A stretch of 64,000 bases of DNA from Hofstenia miamia. Lineage: Eukaryota; Xenacoelomorpha; Acoela; Hofsteniidae. Location: contig CABFPE010000077.1 of assembly GCA_900660155.1 (NCBI GenBank), forward strand, positions 1,587,723 through 1,651,722, written 5' to 3'. The notes under the pieces are model-generated. The model was not told the DNA's origin, did not search any database, and worked only from the letters and a program-made list of their open reading frames with translations. The position numbers and the translations under genes are program-made. Positions 1 through 11,502 of this stretch are shown here, in pieces. Numbering within the stretch: position 1 is the stretch's first letter; each line of letters begins with the position of its first letter.

Positions 1-918
1 CCCCCCCGTCTGTATCCGCCCTTGCTATGAACAATAAGCTGAGTAAACTAAGCGCATCGATGATTCTAAATATGAAATGCAATATCCATGTTTTGTTATT
101 CCCAAATTAGGAATGACATCGTTTAAAGTGGGACGCTTTTCATTCTCGTTAAGCCATTGTCGAAATTGTAAAGTGAGGAACTCTAGTTGTGAAATCGAAA
201 CAAATGTGTCATAAATGCTAATTGCATCAGTCCTTAACCTTAAACTCCTTGAGAATTTTTAAAAAAAATGATTTTAAAAAACTTTTTTAAGCGCTTATAA
301 TTCAAAAACTGCTAATTGCGATCCGCTGCGGGCTATGTTCTTTCGGCCACGTGACATATAACTTTGCGCACGGCAAGCCTATTGGTGTAGGATATGTTTC
401 CATATATCAAGAAACACTCAATGTCCTTTGTTGCTTCCATGGGCTTAAAGCTTTATAAATACATCAGGAGAAGGTATGAAGAGAATTTAAATCCTTTTCA
501 AAAGTTGCAAAATGTTCAAGGAAATATTTATCTTTTCAACAACTGCAGCCACAGAAATTTTCAATAGCGCATTAAGCAAGTTCCCCAATAGATATGTCAA
601 TGCCTCACGATTTTCAACTTTCCTAATAGGCTTGGAGACAATTCTTTGTAAATGTGGAGAAACGACTCTTTATAGAACACCAGGCTGTTTAAAGTTAAAA
701 CAATAAGTACTTAAGCAGTATAAATATACTTGGTTTACTTAAAGTTAATTTGCAGGCTTTAAAGCTCAAATTTCCTTATCAATTATAATACTTAGTCGAT
801 CATTTAATTTTGCATACTTTTGCTGTTGTTCATAACTGAATTATATTGTCATCGATTTACATCGGAAAGTTGTTAGTTTTATATTGTAATTTGCATTGCG
901 TAAAATTACAATATTTAG
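1..918. other. Upstream stretch, no complete gene seen
   Basis: AT-rich sequence without a convincing coding exon. Short open frames exist (for example 512-706) but show no family resemblance. Because the exon at 919 opens with a splice acceptor, part of this stretch is probably intron of the + strand gene that continues from the left of the window. It contains one dispersed repeat. Confidence 0.4.
66..150 (+). repeat. Dispersed repeat, inverted partner near 36.1 kb
   Basis: The core TATTCCCAAATTAGGAATGA and its surroundings recur in reverse orientation at about 36,080-36,165. Similarity extends imperfectly over roughly 70 bases. The family was not identified. Confidence 0.45.
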
Positions 919-1052
919 CAAACAGTCGGAAGAAACGTGATGATGTGAAAGAGATTCTTTGCGATCAGAAGGCAGAGTTAAGTTTGGAGATAAAAGGCCT
1001 TCAAACGGAATGTAATCTTATGACAAAACAGTTAAATAAAGTTCAAAATAAG
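919..1052 (+). CDS. Internal exon of an unidentified coiled-coil protein
   Basis: A splice acceptor (ATATTTAG) precedes position 919 and a donor (AAG|GTACG) follows 1052. The frame stays open across the exon and encodes about 45 residues, including RKKRDDVKEIL and LSLEIKGLQTEC, rich in Lys/Glu/Leu with coiled-coil spacing. The exon ends on a complete codon, which matches the phase of the terminal exon at 6181, so the two probably belong to one gene. Earlier exons would lie to the left. I do not recognise the protein. The track-like ATG at 846 lies before the acceptor and is probably intronic. Confidence 0.55.
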
Positions 1053-2263
1053 GTACGATCAAATATCAAACCCAATATTGCTCTTAATTACAGCATTGCT
1101 TCTACGAATTTCTCAACGTAATTTAAAATTTCGGATATTTGCGGTTAGCTTAAGACTAAGAAATTATTTTGCTTCGTAATTATATTTGATTAAGTCGTTT
1201 TCTATGCAATTTGCAATCATTTTCAGTGTGTATAAACAACTTACTTCTAGTTGAGATATTTATTTTAAGGAATTGCGTGTACAGGTACGAGCATGCAGTA
1301 GCCACCTAGGGTAATACTCTAAACATCCATTGCAGAGTTTTCGAGTCGAGTTCGAGTATTTTTTGAAGAAAAGTTTTTTCTAGGTTACTGCCTTTTAGTG
1401 CCTAAAACTGCCTGGAAATTCTATTTTTTTATTGCGTCCAATTTGTTATCTTGTCTAAATTTATTCCTTTTTTGGTTGCATCCGCTTGTCTTGTCTTCAT
1501 TATAGGTCAATCTTAGTATGAAGATTGAAGTGTTAATTCGGAACAGTCTCTTTTTAGCGCATTTTCTTAGAACACATTAATAAAATTTTATTTTCCTATC
1601 AGTCTCGGATTTATTTATTGACTGAAAAATACTTTAACCCAAATTTTCTATGCCATTTTAAATGTTGTGATAATGTATTTAAGTTCCAATAAATCAAAGT
1701 TATCACTGGACTAGCAAGTAATGATATTAATAGATTCATGATAACCATTTAAGATTGCAGTAACAACTCCATTGTCTAGCCATCTTGTTAAGCACACCAT
1801 GATATCACGAACTACTACACAGATATTTCCACGTGGCTTTTCATTCATGACTTTCGCAACAGCTAAAATTAGCCGGAGTTTGTCATATTGCACCATTTCC
1901 AATAGACACATTTCTTGAAATAAGCTTATAGAAAGATGCTATTTTTCCTATGCAAGATTGTCAGCCTGACTAGGAAGTACATCTGCACTAGGGCAGTACT
2001 TTATAATTTTTTTAAGAGATGTATGTTTCGCGTGGCATCATAATAGAGAAACGTTTATTAGAACAAGTCAGTAGTAGGAATTCAATTTTACAAAAAGGTA
2101 TTTAAAAATCGTTGTTCTTCACTACCGTACGTAATCATTACCTACAAAATATTTAATAAGATGAATTTTGAATCTGAACTATTTGTTCCGTAGTATCACA
2201 TCAAATTTTGGAACCTAGGAATGGAGTCATTAATTTTTTGGACAATAAAAATTACTAGTATAA

Positions 2264-3219
2264 TCACCCAGTGTTAGTGCTGTTGTACTCCGTTTCAACA
2301 AACCCAATATATACATGTTCCATCCTTTTGACTGCTTCAATGACATTGGCTTTTCTCTAACAAAAATGTTGTTTACATACCAGAGCAACATCGAGTTCCC
2401 TCCAATTAGTTGGCTGGACGGGTCTCTGTCAAACTGAGCGCCCAAGTTCATCCCAAAGATGCTCAATTGGGTTCAAATCCCGACTTAATGGGGGCTGCCG
2501 TAGATCGTTGATGTTGTTGTTCTCTACGTACATTTACACAACCCGAGCTTTATGTGCAAGAGCGTTGTTATATTGGTACCTAAAATAGTTACTAAATATG
2601 CCATGAACCCAGAGAACCAAGTTTCGATCCATAATCTGCCTGTACACGGCACCTATCACGTTCTGATCCAGAATGACCAGTTCTCTTTTTCCAGTTGCAC
2701 AGAAGGCACCCCATACATGCACTGATCCACCTCCTCCAGCAACTCGATTGCGCACACACTGGATAGAGTACAAACCTGGACTCACCACCATATACCACGT
2801 GCTGCCAGTGTTGCACAGTCAGGTTTCGATACTGCCTAGCCCAAGCAAATCGATTACGTTTGTGTCTTGGAGTCAATTTTGGCTTAACAGCCAAGTCCTG
2901 TATCCCATCTGGATCAGTCTATTATTCACAGTCCGTTTACATGCTTGGACATTAGTGTCCTGCCGCCACTCAGCGTTGATAATGTTGCACGATTTGAATT
3001 AATTCTAACGTGCCAAACGACCAAGTACACGGTCTTGTGCATTACTGATGCGTGGACGAGAAGAGGACCTTCCTGGATCCAGACTTCATGTGTCCTAATG
3101 GCGTTTCAGGATCCGATTAACTGTTGCACGTTTGATGCCAAATCGTTGCACAATAATTTTCTGAGTTAAGCCTTCTCAGCATACGATTACGTGTACCAAT
3201 GCCAGTAGGACGTGGCATG
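2264..3219 (-). pseudogene. Tc1-like transposase relic
   Basis: Reading leftwards from an ATG at 3219 (MPRPTGIGTRNR), several frames together show the order of a Tc1 transposase: a basic N-terminal region, a GGESRF block, a GGGSVHVWGAF block, NNALAHKARVV, and a tail with SRDLNPIEHLWDELG. The stop is at 2264-2266. The first catalytic Asp is Gly (GGESRF instead of DESRF) and the second is Asn (NNALAH instead of DNAPAH), and there are frameshifts, so it is inactive. I could not define its terminal repeats. It lies in a host intron in antisense orientation and belongs to a different subfamily from the element at 4234. Confidence 0.8.
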
Positions 3220-4233
3220 ATTTAAGAATATACTTCAACTAGATTTACACCAACAAAATTGTTTAAAATCAAGTGTATGAGACATTTTTAGTTATGTACA
3301 ATTCCTTTATATAGGCAGCATGAAACCTGTATTTTAGGGTAATTATCTCAAATCATTCATTGTGAGCAATATAAAGCTCAAACCTGAGCTATATGAATTA
3401 AGGGGTAGCGTCAAACAATAATCAAGTGAAAATAAAATCACTAGAAACAAAATTGACAACCAAAAATAGGCATATTTCTCTGAAAATCTCAAATTTTGGC
3501 CATGTAGCAACCATTTGCCATAGGACTGCCAATATATATATGCTGTAAATACATGTAACAAAATGGAGAATTTTGCTTTTCTATGATCTTTTACCTGGAA
3601 GATGTGTCATAAAGAGTGATAAAAAGATTTTAAAAGTACATCGGGCATATTAAAAGTACGAGCATATTACTGTACAACCATAGTCTACAGTCCTGACAAA
3701 GACAGTTTTCAGAAATGAATTTGCATATTTTTCTACTGGAGCCGCATTTGCTAGGAGCAAAGTATTTTACTTTTATCTATTGTAGCGCTACATTAATTCC
3801 ACATTAATAACAAGGAGGTTAATCTAGATCACACATTTGCAAACGACTACTCATTTGGAATAATTTAAACTCAGCGGACGATTATTTTTTTTCTGCAGGG
3901 AGATTTCGTTTTATCAACTAAACCTTCCCAAGATTTATATTATAATTCATTCTTAATTGTTTTCCTGAGTGAGAATTAGTAAACCAGTATTTCGCTTAAA
4001 ATTTTAACTTAATAATGTAGTACTTTATAGTAAACTTTTATTAATTTTTTAGGTTTTAGTATATCTTTTAAATTTCCACAATTCTATCCATAAAAATTGA
4101 TGTTCATTAATTCCATTCTTATATTTACTGTTACTGATTTGTAAAGTCTAATTCTTAAGATAGAGTTTATTTGTGATTTGTGATAGATAATATTACAATT
4201 TAAATTGTTTGGATCACTTTAACTAATACAATA

Positions 4234-5838
4234 CTGGAAAAAAGAATTCGGCCACCCATGATTTGTCATAAATATTTCTAAGAAATGGGCGTCAAGAATG
4301 TCATAGTTATTTTTTAATTAGATTTGGGGTTGCAGAAAGAGGAATTCATCAGTGTTGAGACAAAATTATCACTGTTTACTTTAAATCTCAAGTAGAAATG
4401 CTACAATGCTTGTAGTTAGCTGATCTTTTCTTGGAAAAATGTATTCGGCCACTTCAGACCAAATCAGAGAATCTGTAAAAAATATCATTGGTTGAGCTTT
4501 TTCAAGTCTATATATATTGAAAATGTCTCATAACAGTCTTTCTTCACCATATATGATGCCTGGTTACGTATGTCTTACCATTCGCGAGTTGATTATCTCC
4601 AAACATTTGGAGGGGATGAGTCAACGTAATATAGCCCGACTTGTAGAGCGACCTCGAAGTACTGTCGGGGATATCATCAGATGTTTCACTTCTTAAAACA
4701 TCATTGTCCCCAAGCCAAAGTCCGGAAGAACAATGAAGTCCTCCAAGACCGTCCAATCAGCTCTTAAGTGCCTTTCAAAGCGAAATCCCAGGAAGACTTC
4801 AGAGGAATTCCGCACGGAATGGGATGATGGTCACCTTGTGATAGCAAGAACTGTGCGAAACATCCTGAAGAAGCCATTCTTAACCTCAAAGCAAAGATTA
4901 TGCCGGGTGAGGTGGGGCAATTTAATGAGAGACAATTCATTTGAATATTGGTCTAATGCTACATTTTCAGATGAGTCAAGGTTTGAGCTATACTCATCGA
5001 AAAGAATTCTGATAGAGACCAACTGGACAGAAGTTCAGATTCTTGCCTCAACTTGCTCGGGGGACCAACAATCATGGTGGGAAGTCTGTAATGGTATGGG
5101 GTGCAATATGGTAGTGTGGCTTTCGCAGGATTGTTCAATCCCTGGTATTCTCCTAAGCTCTTAATATGCTCAGATTCTAGAAAGGGAACTCTTGTCACTC
5201 CTTACAAGTGATCAATATATCAGCAGGATGGTGCTACATGTCATACCTCAAAATATATGACAAATTTCCTCCACAATAATGAGGTTGCTATCCTTGCTGT
5301 CTGGCCTTGACAATCTCCAGACCTTAATATTATCTAAAATATGCGGAAAGAGGTCAAATATCGAATGGGACAGCATACTTGTCACACTGAAGCCGAGCTG
5401 TGGAGCGCAATAAAGAAAAATTTTATGCTATTCCCAACAGCTTTATTGAAAGACTTTTTGCTTCGATTCCTGATAGCCTTGAAGCTGGTATTCGCTCAAA
5501 TGGACACCCTATAAAATATTAGAAAAGACAATTTTGTTGCTAAGTGCTTGTATTGCATCAATTATTAATTTATGTATCTTATTTTGAATTTATTTTTTTC
5601 GGATTTGCTCAATTGTTAAAATTTTTTCAGGTGGTCAAATACATTTTTCCCATACAAGTTTTCTAATTTTAATAAAAAATTAATAGCCAATTGTTATTCT
5701 ACATATTTTATGGTATTAGACATACAACTTTTCCTTTCTTAATCAAAGTAACACTTAGTTATAATTTAAGGCCTACTCTATCCAATGTATGTTCATTATT
5801 TATTCAAAATAGCAAGGTGGTCGAATACATATTTCCAG
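4234..5838 (+). mobile_element. Complete Tc1-type element with doubled (IR/DR) ends
   Basis: The element runs from CTGGAAAAAAGAATTCGG to its inverted counterpart ending TATTTCCAG, is flanked by TA on both sides (4232-4233, 5839-5840) and is 1605 bp, a usual Tc1 length. A second copy of the terminal motif sits inside each end: 4430-4455 on the left and 5629-5654 on the right, about 190-200 bp from the outer copies. This is the IR/DR layout known from Sleeping Beauty-like Tc1 elements. The outer repeats are still well matched, so the boundaries are secure. Confidence 0.88.
4523..5510 (+). pseudogene. Tc1 transposase, inactivated
   Basis: From the ATG at 4523 the frame encodes the paired-like DNA-binding region (ISKHLEGMSQRNIARLVERP), then, after stops and frame changes, the catalytic core. 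FSDESRF near 4964-4984 keeps the first Asp. QQDGATCH near 5220-5242 keeps the second. SPDLNII near 5317-5336 is followed by a stop where the third catalytic acid (Glu of PIEN) should be. The layout matches Tc1 DD34E transposases; function is clearly lost. Confidence 0.82.
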
Positions 5839-6180
5839 TACTATATTTGTGCGAGTTTGAAATCCTTTGTTTTTATGAAAATCGATCAATTCTGCTCTTC
5901 TTTAATATTGGATCTTTTGAAGCATTGTCCAAAATTTGTCAATGATTCGCAGGTGTTTCCAATTACTTATCAGTGCCTGATGTTAAATTGACTTTTCAAC
6001 CGGTTTGTTTAAGTTGGCATCCTTTATATCAATTTAAAAACTATAATTTAAAAAATATAAATTGGTTCCTTTGAGATTTTATTGCACGCAAGTTTAGTTT
6101 TGTGCTACGTAAAGATAATTGCTTGTTTCAATTGTCTACTTTTTTAAAATTATGTTTGTTATTTTAATTTGGTTATTTAG

Positions 6181-6309
6181 TGTGCTTTAATGAAACGTTA
6201 TTTGGACGCTGATGAACTTGTTATCGGTGAAGATTCGCAAATAAAACCATTACACCACAGTGATATAAAATCCAAGAAGATCTCGTCCAAACGTCCAAAG
6301 CGATTATAA
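6181..6309 (+). CDS. Terminal exon of the unidentified + strand gene
   Basis: After an acceptor ending at 6180 the frame is open for 42 codons to TAA at 6307-6309. The start CALMKRYLDADELVIGEDSQ leads into a Lys/Ser/Arg-rich tail ending KISSKRPKRL, a possible nuclear localisation signal. It begins in phase 0, matching the end of the exon at 919-1052. I do not recognise the family; a nuclear or chromosome-associated coiled-coil protein is a guess from composition alone. No AATAAA was seen close downstream. Confidence 0.5.
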   Translation, partial: CALMKRYLDADELVIGEDSQIKPLHHSDIKSKKISSKRPKRL

Positions 6310-8936
6310 TTTTCGTTTTTATGTTATTTTAATGGAATTATTTTATTTTATTTGTAATTTATATGGAATGTAAATTGTTATGGTCTATATTTATTTAAAT
6401 AGTACTCTTTATAGAGATCTTCAATATTTACAATTCGAACTTATTAGTTTACTATAATAACCGCGACGATGATTAAGATTCTTCTTGATGATTTCCTGAT
6501 ATAGCAGGGAATACAACTGTATATAAAAGATAAAATTATAATTTACATTACTCTTATTGTTAGAATTAAGTTCGGGACCACAAATTAACCTGGCCTGATC
6601 TGTTTTCTAATTATGTATCCTGTGTTTATTTTAACTTGTTTTAATCTGAATTCTAAAATATTACAAAGAGTTGAAAAGTATATGAATTATATCATGCATG
6701 AAGCTTGAATAGCAAACAGAGTTACAAACATTGTCAAATATTGTTCAACCAGTTCTCAAAGCAGCATTGTACTTCAACGTTTTCATCATATAATTAGCAT
6801 CGATATTTGGTCAATGCAAATCCTGCATTCGAGAAAGGTCGCTTTGGAGGAATGCTTGTCGCAGGAATACAAGGAAGTCTTTTTTCCAAGTCGTATTAAG
6901 GTCAGATATATGCTTATTTAGGATTTAAAGACTACCAGTCGAAAGATCTTGCAACAGTTGTTAGGGTAGTTCCGATAACGATTCAGTCCAGGTTGGAAAG
7001 TGCTTTCACCCATCACAATATCATTAAAGTCAATTTCCCACTCATGCAAATTGGCTCGTTTTGTAGGAACAAGGGATCTGAATCATTCATTTTCTCCAAG
7101 TTTCTCTGCCAAATTTTCGAGTTGTTCCAAATGGTTTCTCTGTCCTTGTCATAGCATGTGAGATTTTTTGTACCTTGTAGCGACGGCTGTTGCAATTTGG
7201 CAATGTTTCATTGCATTTTCATCAGACTTTAAGAGCAGTCTATGAACCCCATTGACAACCTCTTATTTGAAGTTTGCTTAGTACTGCGGATCGAGTAAGT
7301 CAGGGTTTTAATGAAATTTCAGCATGGCAAATTGGGAAAAACTTTGGAAACAGAACTAAATAACAGTGTCATAACCAAGCTCTTTGGAAGCAATCTCACA
7401 TGGTTTAGGGATTGTGATAAATTTTGCCAATACAATTTAAATGCGATAAGTTAAATATTATTGCCCCTAACAATAATAAATTAAAAATAATCAAGATGAC
7501 GTCATAACATCATGTCACTGTTGACACAACAAAATTATTATTACTAGATGATGTAGTAAGGAATACGACGGATCAGAGAACGTAAATTCCTCAATTTAAA
7601 GTGATACTAATTATCTACATAACTGCTTTATTTATCATATTGAGGAAAGTGAAAATTTTATTACGGCATTAAATTGCTTCATTTTTACAATATATTGCGT
7701 TTTGCTCCTTCACAGTACCAAGTTAGCGGTTATTTTTTGCTGCTGCCAATATATTTTTAACAAAAGAGACAACAACGGTGGGAAGCTAAACGTAAAACTC
7801 TTGTTTTGTTTTTATTCTGTTTAACCTGTTTAAAATTGTTGCAGTGATTTATGCTGTTTTGGCTTTTAGCCTGATTTGAAAGACATTTTAATTTAATGAT
7901 TATGCTAAGATCATATAGAGGTTACAATAAACGAGTTTTCCCATTCTACCTTCCCTGAAATAGTTTTAGTAAATAAATAGTTTTTTTTAGATCCTTGTCT
8001 GGGAATCATGTATTTCTGAAGTAATTAGCGTAAATGTCCGTGGAGATGGGAATAAAACTTCCACACTATGCTAAAACTTATCCAACTGGTTATTAAAGCT
8101 AGGAACTTAAAAATATTCAAAAATTTAAAGCCCACAACCGGTCGTGAACGAATTTACTTTTATTTATTCGATTCTCAACTGAACGTTTTTTATTTGTGTA
8201 AGAAATCTATTACAAAATTAATGATAAAATTGGGTGGAGGGGAAATATGTCTTTACAGCATTTGATCTTTTCAGAATTCGTTCTGTATCAATTGGTCATT
8301 CTAATTATAAACAAAACTAGCTCAAAATGAAAATCTGATTATCTAGTCTTGAGAATCTATTCGCCAATAAAAAAACAAATTTATATGCGATGCACCATAC
8401 ATAGACTGTTTCCCATTTAGTAACTAACAATCAAGCAAAAGTATATTAAAGAAATTGAACAGTATAGTTTAAGCATTTCAGTTTACAATGGAAAAGGAGT
8501 CAAACACTCGTTATATCTGAAATACAAATATTATTCCAACAAATTTGAAATAAAATTATATTGCTAGCACTTAAAAAAACAATCGCACAAATCTTGTGTT
8601 TAATTTTAAAGCAGTATCTACAATAATTTATGAAATACAGTTCATCAATTTTGCAATATAAAGAATTTTTAATTTTTGCTCTAGCTACAAAAAATACTTT
8701 AGGAAATGATATCTTTCAAGAAGCGTTACGAAAAAATCAAAGGATTTCATAGGTCACAAAATTAAAGAGGCGATAAATAAGATCATTAAAAACTATGGTA
8801 ATTTAAACAACAAGAAATCATTCATGCATACATTTCAGATAAACAGTAAGAGATCATATTAATATCAGATACTTTGAAAATTCTTAAGGATTTTTAATAA
8901 CTTTAATAAAAATTTCGACTTGCAAAATTATTCCCT
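6310..8936. other. Intergenic sequence, nothing recognised
   Basis: AT-rich, with short frames only. The part at about 6,700-7,450 is less AT-rich and contains broken - strand frames (for example 7013-7195) that may be a very old transposon or pseudogene, but no motif allowed a family call. Confidence 0.4.
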
Positions 8937-9098
8937 TGTGTAACGACATTTGTTCTCACACTATAGACACGTGTTATATGGTTTGAAAATTATTAAGATA
9001 AATTGCAATTTAAAATGAATTAGAAGATAATAATAGCATTGTTGTTTTGTATATTGCTATTTTAATAAAAGAAATTCAAACCTCTTTTGTTGTCTTCA
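8937..9098 (+). repeat. 5' LTR of the gypsy fossil
   Basis: 162 bp, TG...CA ends, contains an AATAAA-like signal near its 3' side. It is shorter than the 3' LTR because of small length differences. Confidence 0.9.
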
Positions 9099-9119
9099 TT
9101 GGTGACTAACGCTTACAAT

Positions 9120-9720
9120 GATTTTGTAGGCCAACAATCAACATGGTAGATGCTGTATCTGTCAAGCTTCTGATTTTTGGACCTCAAGCCCGATCACCTG
9201 GTTCGCACAAGCTGATGCGTAGTTCGCAATCAGCGGTATCACGGAAGATTATACCAAGTACTACCACGTGGTGTCACCATTAGACTACTACTGCAGCTAA
9301 AGTGGTGTCCAATCACTGACAAATAGACAGCCATTAAAAAATTCTAACTTTGGAATATGATCTTTCTAATTCGGAACGCGCTTCAGCATTATTCAATTTG
9401 CCCTGCATTTGTGATTCCAAGGCCTCTGAATTAATGGATTCGATTCGGGCGCTCTTGGGAACTCACAAGCCATGTTTCCTCTTTAGACATTTATTTCTTC
9501 AGCAAATGCCAGGTTACGTTCGTGCACCACTTGCTGCATCATTGACTGATGACTACTGAAGTCTGGCTCAAGAAGCTAATAAGATATATTTGGCTGGCCT
9601 TCAAACCCTCTAAGAAATCAACATAACCAAACGGAAGAATAACAAACCCTCCAAAAACGTGTGTTGGTACCATCGCCGTTTTGGGAAAGACGCCAGGAGT
9701 TGTGCCCCACACTGTAAACA
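9120..9720 (+). pseudogene. gag region of the gypsy fossil
   Basis: Segments such as SNSERASALFNLPCI and HLFLQQMPGYVRAPLA resemble capsid-type Gag of arthropod gypsy/mag-like elements. Broken. Confidence 0.75.
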
Positions 9721-9769
9721 CTACTCCCCAAAGCAGGATAACTGGTTTCAGAACTAACGGTTAAATTCA

Positions 9770-11490
9770 ACAAGCACCGTTTTCTTGTAAATACTGGTGC
9801 CCAAGTAACTGTTATACCGGCCTCATTTATTGATCGTCAATTGAAGCAAACACATTCCTCAACTCTCTGTAGTTTTTCTACATTATGTGAGTTTGTCATG
9901 GTGGAGTCCTCCAGCAATCACTTCCGCAAAATGCTTATGGAATATCATAAGTTATTAAAACCTACTTTCTCATCTGCAACAATCAGTCATGGCCTTCAAC
10001 ACCACATCACCACTACAGGTCCGCAACCCATGCAAGAGCAAATTAGCTATTGCAAAGAAAGAGTTTAATGAAATGGAGAAAATGGATTTAATTTGAAAAT
10101 CCAACAGTCCTTGGTCTTCTCCATTACACTTAGTACCAAAACAATGGCAGTTGGAGAACTGGGTTATTATCAGCGGCTAAATTATGTAATATCACTTCTA
10201 TTAGGAAAGACAATATTTTCCAAAATTTATTTAGTACATGGTTACAATCAAATACCAGTAGCATGTGATGATGTACCCAAAACTGCCATTACCACACCAT
10301 TTGGAATATATGGATTCATACGCATGCCATTTGGTCTTAAGCAGTTCAAACATTCCAACGCTTAATGGATGCAGTATTTCAGAGCATTACTTGTGTATTT
10401 GTGTATTTTGATGATATCTTAATAACTAGTGCATCAGCAAAGCAACACGTTATTGACCTAAAACTTGTGTGTCAACGACTTAAGTAATTAGGTTTAATGA
10501 TCCGATTAGAGAACTGCCTATATGGAATTAATAGTTTGGATTTCTTAGGACGTCACATCAGCAAGGTTCTTTCATTACCACTTACATCAAAATTTCAAGC
10601 TATCAATGATTTTCCTCAGCCACAAAATGTCAAGTCACTTCAGGAATTCTTAGGAATGATCCATTTTTTCCACCGGTTTTTACCGAATGCAGCTAGCATT
10701 TTAAGAACTTTGTATCTGTCTCTCAAAGGTAAATCACAGCAACACATTCTGTCATGGTCACTGGGAGTGATAAAAGCAACTCTTGCCAAAGCTACATTAC
10801 TAGTTCACCCTAATATGAATACTTCTGTCGCGGTTTCAAGTGGTGCTTCTGACAATGGTATTGGTGCTGTTCTCAAGCAACATCTCAATGGATACTGGCA
10901 ACCCCTAGGTTTCTTCAGAAAACAGTTGCGCGAACCAGAGCGCAATTACAGTACATTTGATCGTGAATTATTGGCACTATATTTAGTTAAATGTCAATTT
11001 CAAAATTTACTGCAATGACGCAATTTCTAAGCTTACACTGACCATAAACCTCTTGTAGATAAAACCCGATAACAACGTCATCGCTTGTTTATTTCTGAAT
11101 TCACTACTAATATCCAATATTTACCAGGTAAAGATTACTTTGTGGCTGATTGTATCTCCAGTCCTTCCATGAATAACGTGTTTTTGGACATTGACTATAT
11201 GACTCTAGTCTCAGCTTAAGAAGAAGATTAAGAAACACAAGGATATCTTACAGTCATCACCAATATGCAAGTAGTGAGCATGCCAATTTCTTTAATTGGT
11301 CCAACCCTATTATGTGATATATCTACTGGTCACGCCCCATTGTTCCATCATGTTCCGTCGCCAAGTGTTCGATATTTTTCGCAATCATGTACATCCTGGT
11401 CAAGAGCAACTCAGATATTCTTTTCACAGCAATTGGTGTGGCATTGCTTAAAAAACCAGTTACTCAGCGAGTTAAAGAGTGTGCAAAATG
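9770..11490 (+). pseudogene. pol region, first part (protease, RT, RNase H, start of integrase)
   Basis: Recognisable blocks in order are a protease-like stretch (GAQVTVIPASF), RT blocks ([17 protein letters not shown] and FDDILI), the RT/RNase H connection (DFLGRHISK), an RNase H block (NYSTFDRELLALY), and the N-terminal part of integrase just before the nested LINE. The order RT, RNase H, integrase fits Ty3/gypsy. Broken in several places. Confidence 0.85.
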
Positions 11491-11502
11491 TTAATCATCC
11501 AA

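Larger units (their letters stand above)
1053..6180 (+). other. Large intron carrying two Tc1 relics
   Basis: It is bounded by the donor at 1053 and an acceptor (GGTTATTTAG) ending at 6180, about 5.1 kb. Contents: unrecognised AT-rich sequence (1053-2260), a - strand Tc1 transposase relic (2264-3219), unrecognised sequence (3220-4231), a complete but dead Tc1 element (4234-5838), then unrecognised sequence. That this is a single intron is inferred from matching exon phases. Confidence 0.45.

Noticed and set aside
2673-3169. + strand frames of 109 and 74 codons
   Set aside because: They are antisense to the Tc1 transposase relic on the - strand.
6700-7450. Possible host pseudogene on the - strand
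   Set aside because: There are only broken short frames with no conserved motif, so no call can be supported.
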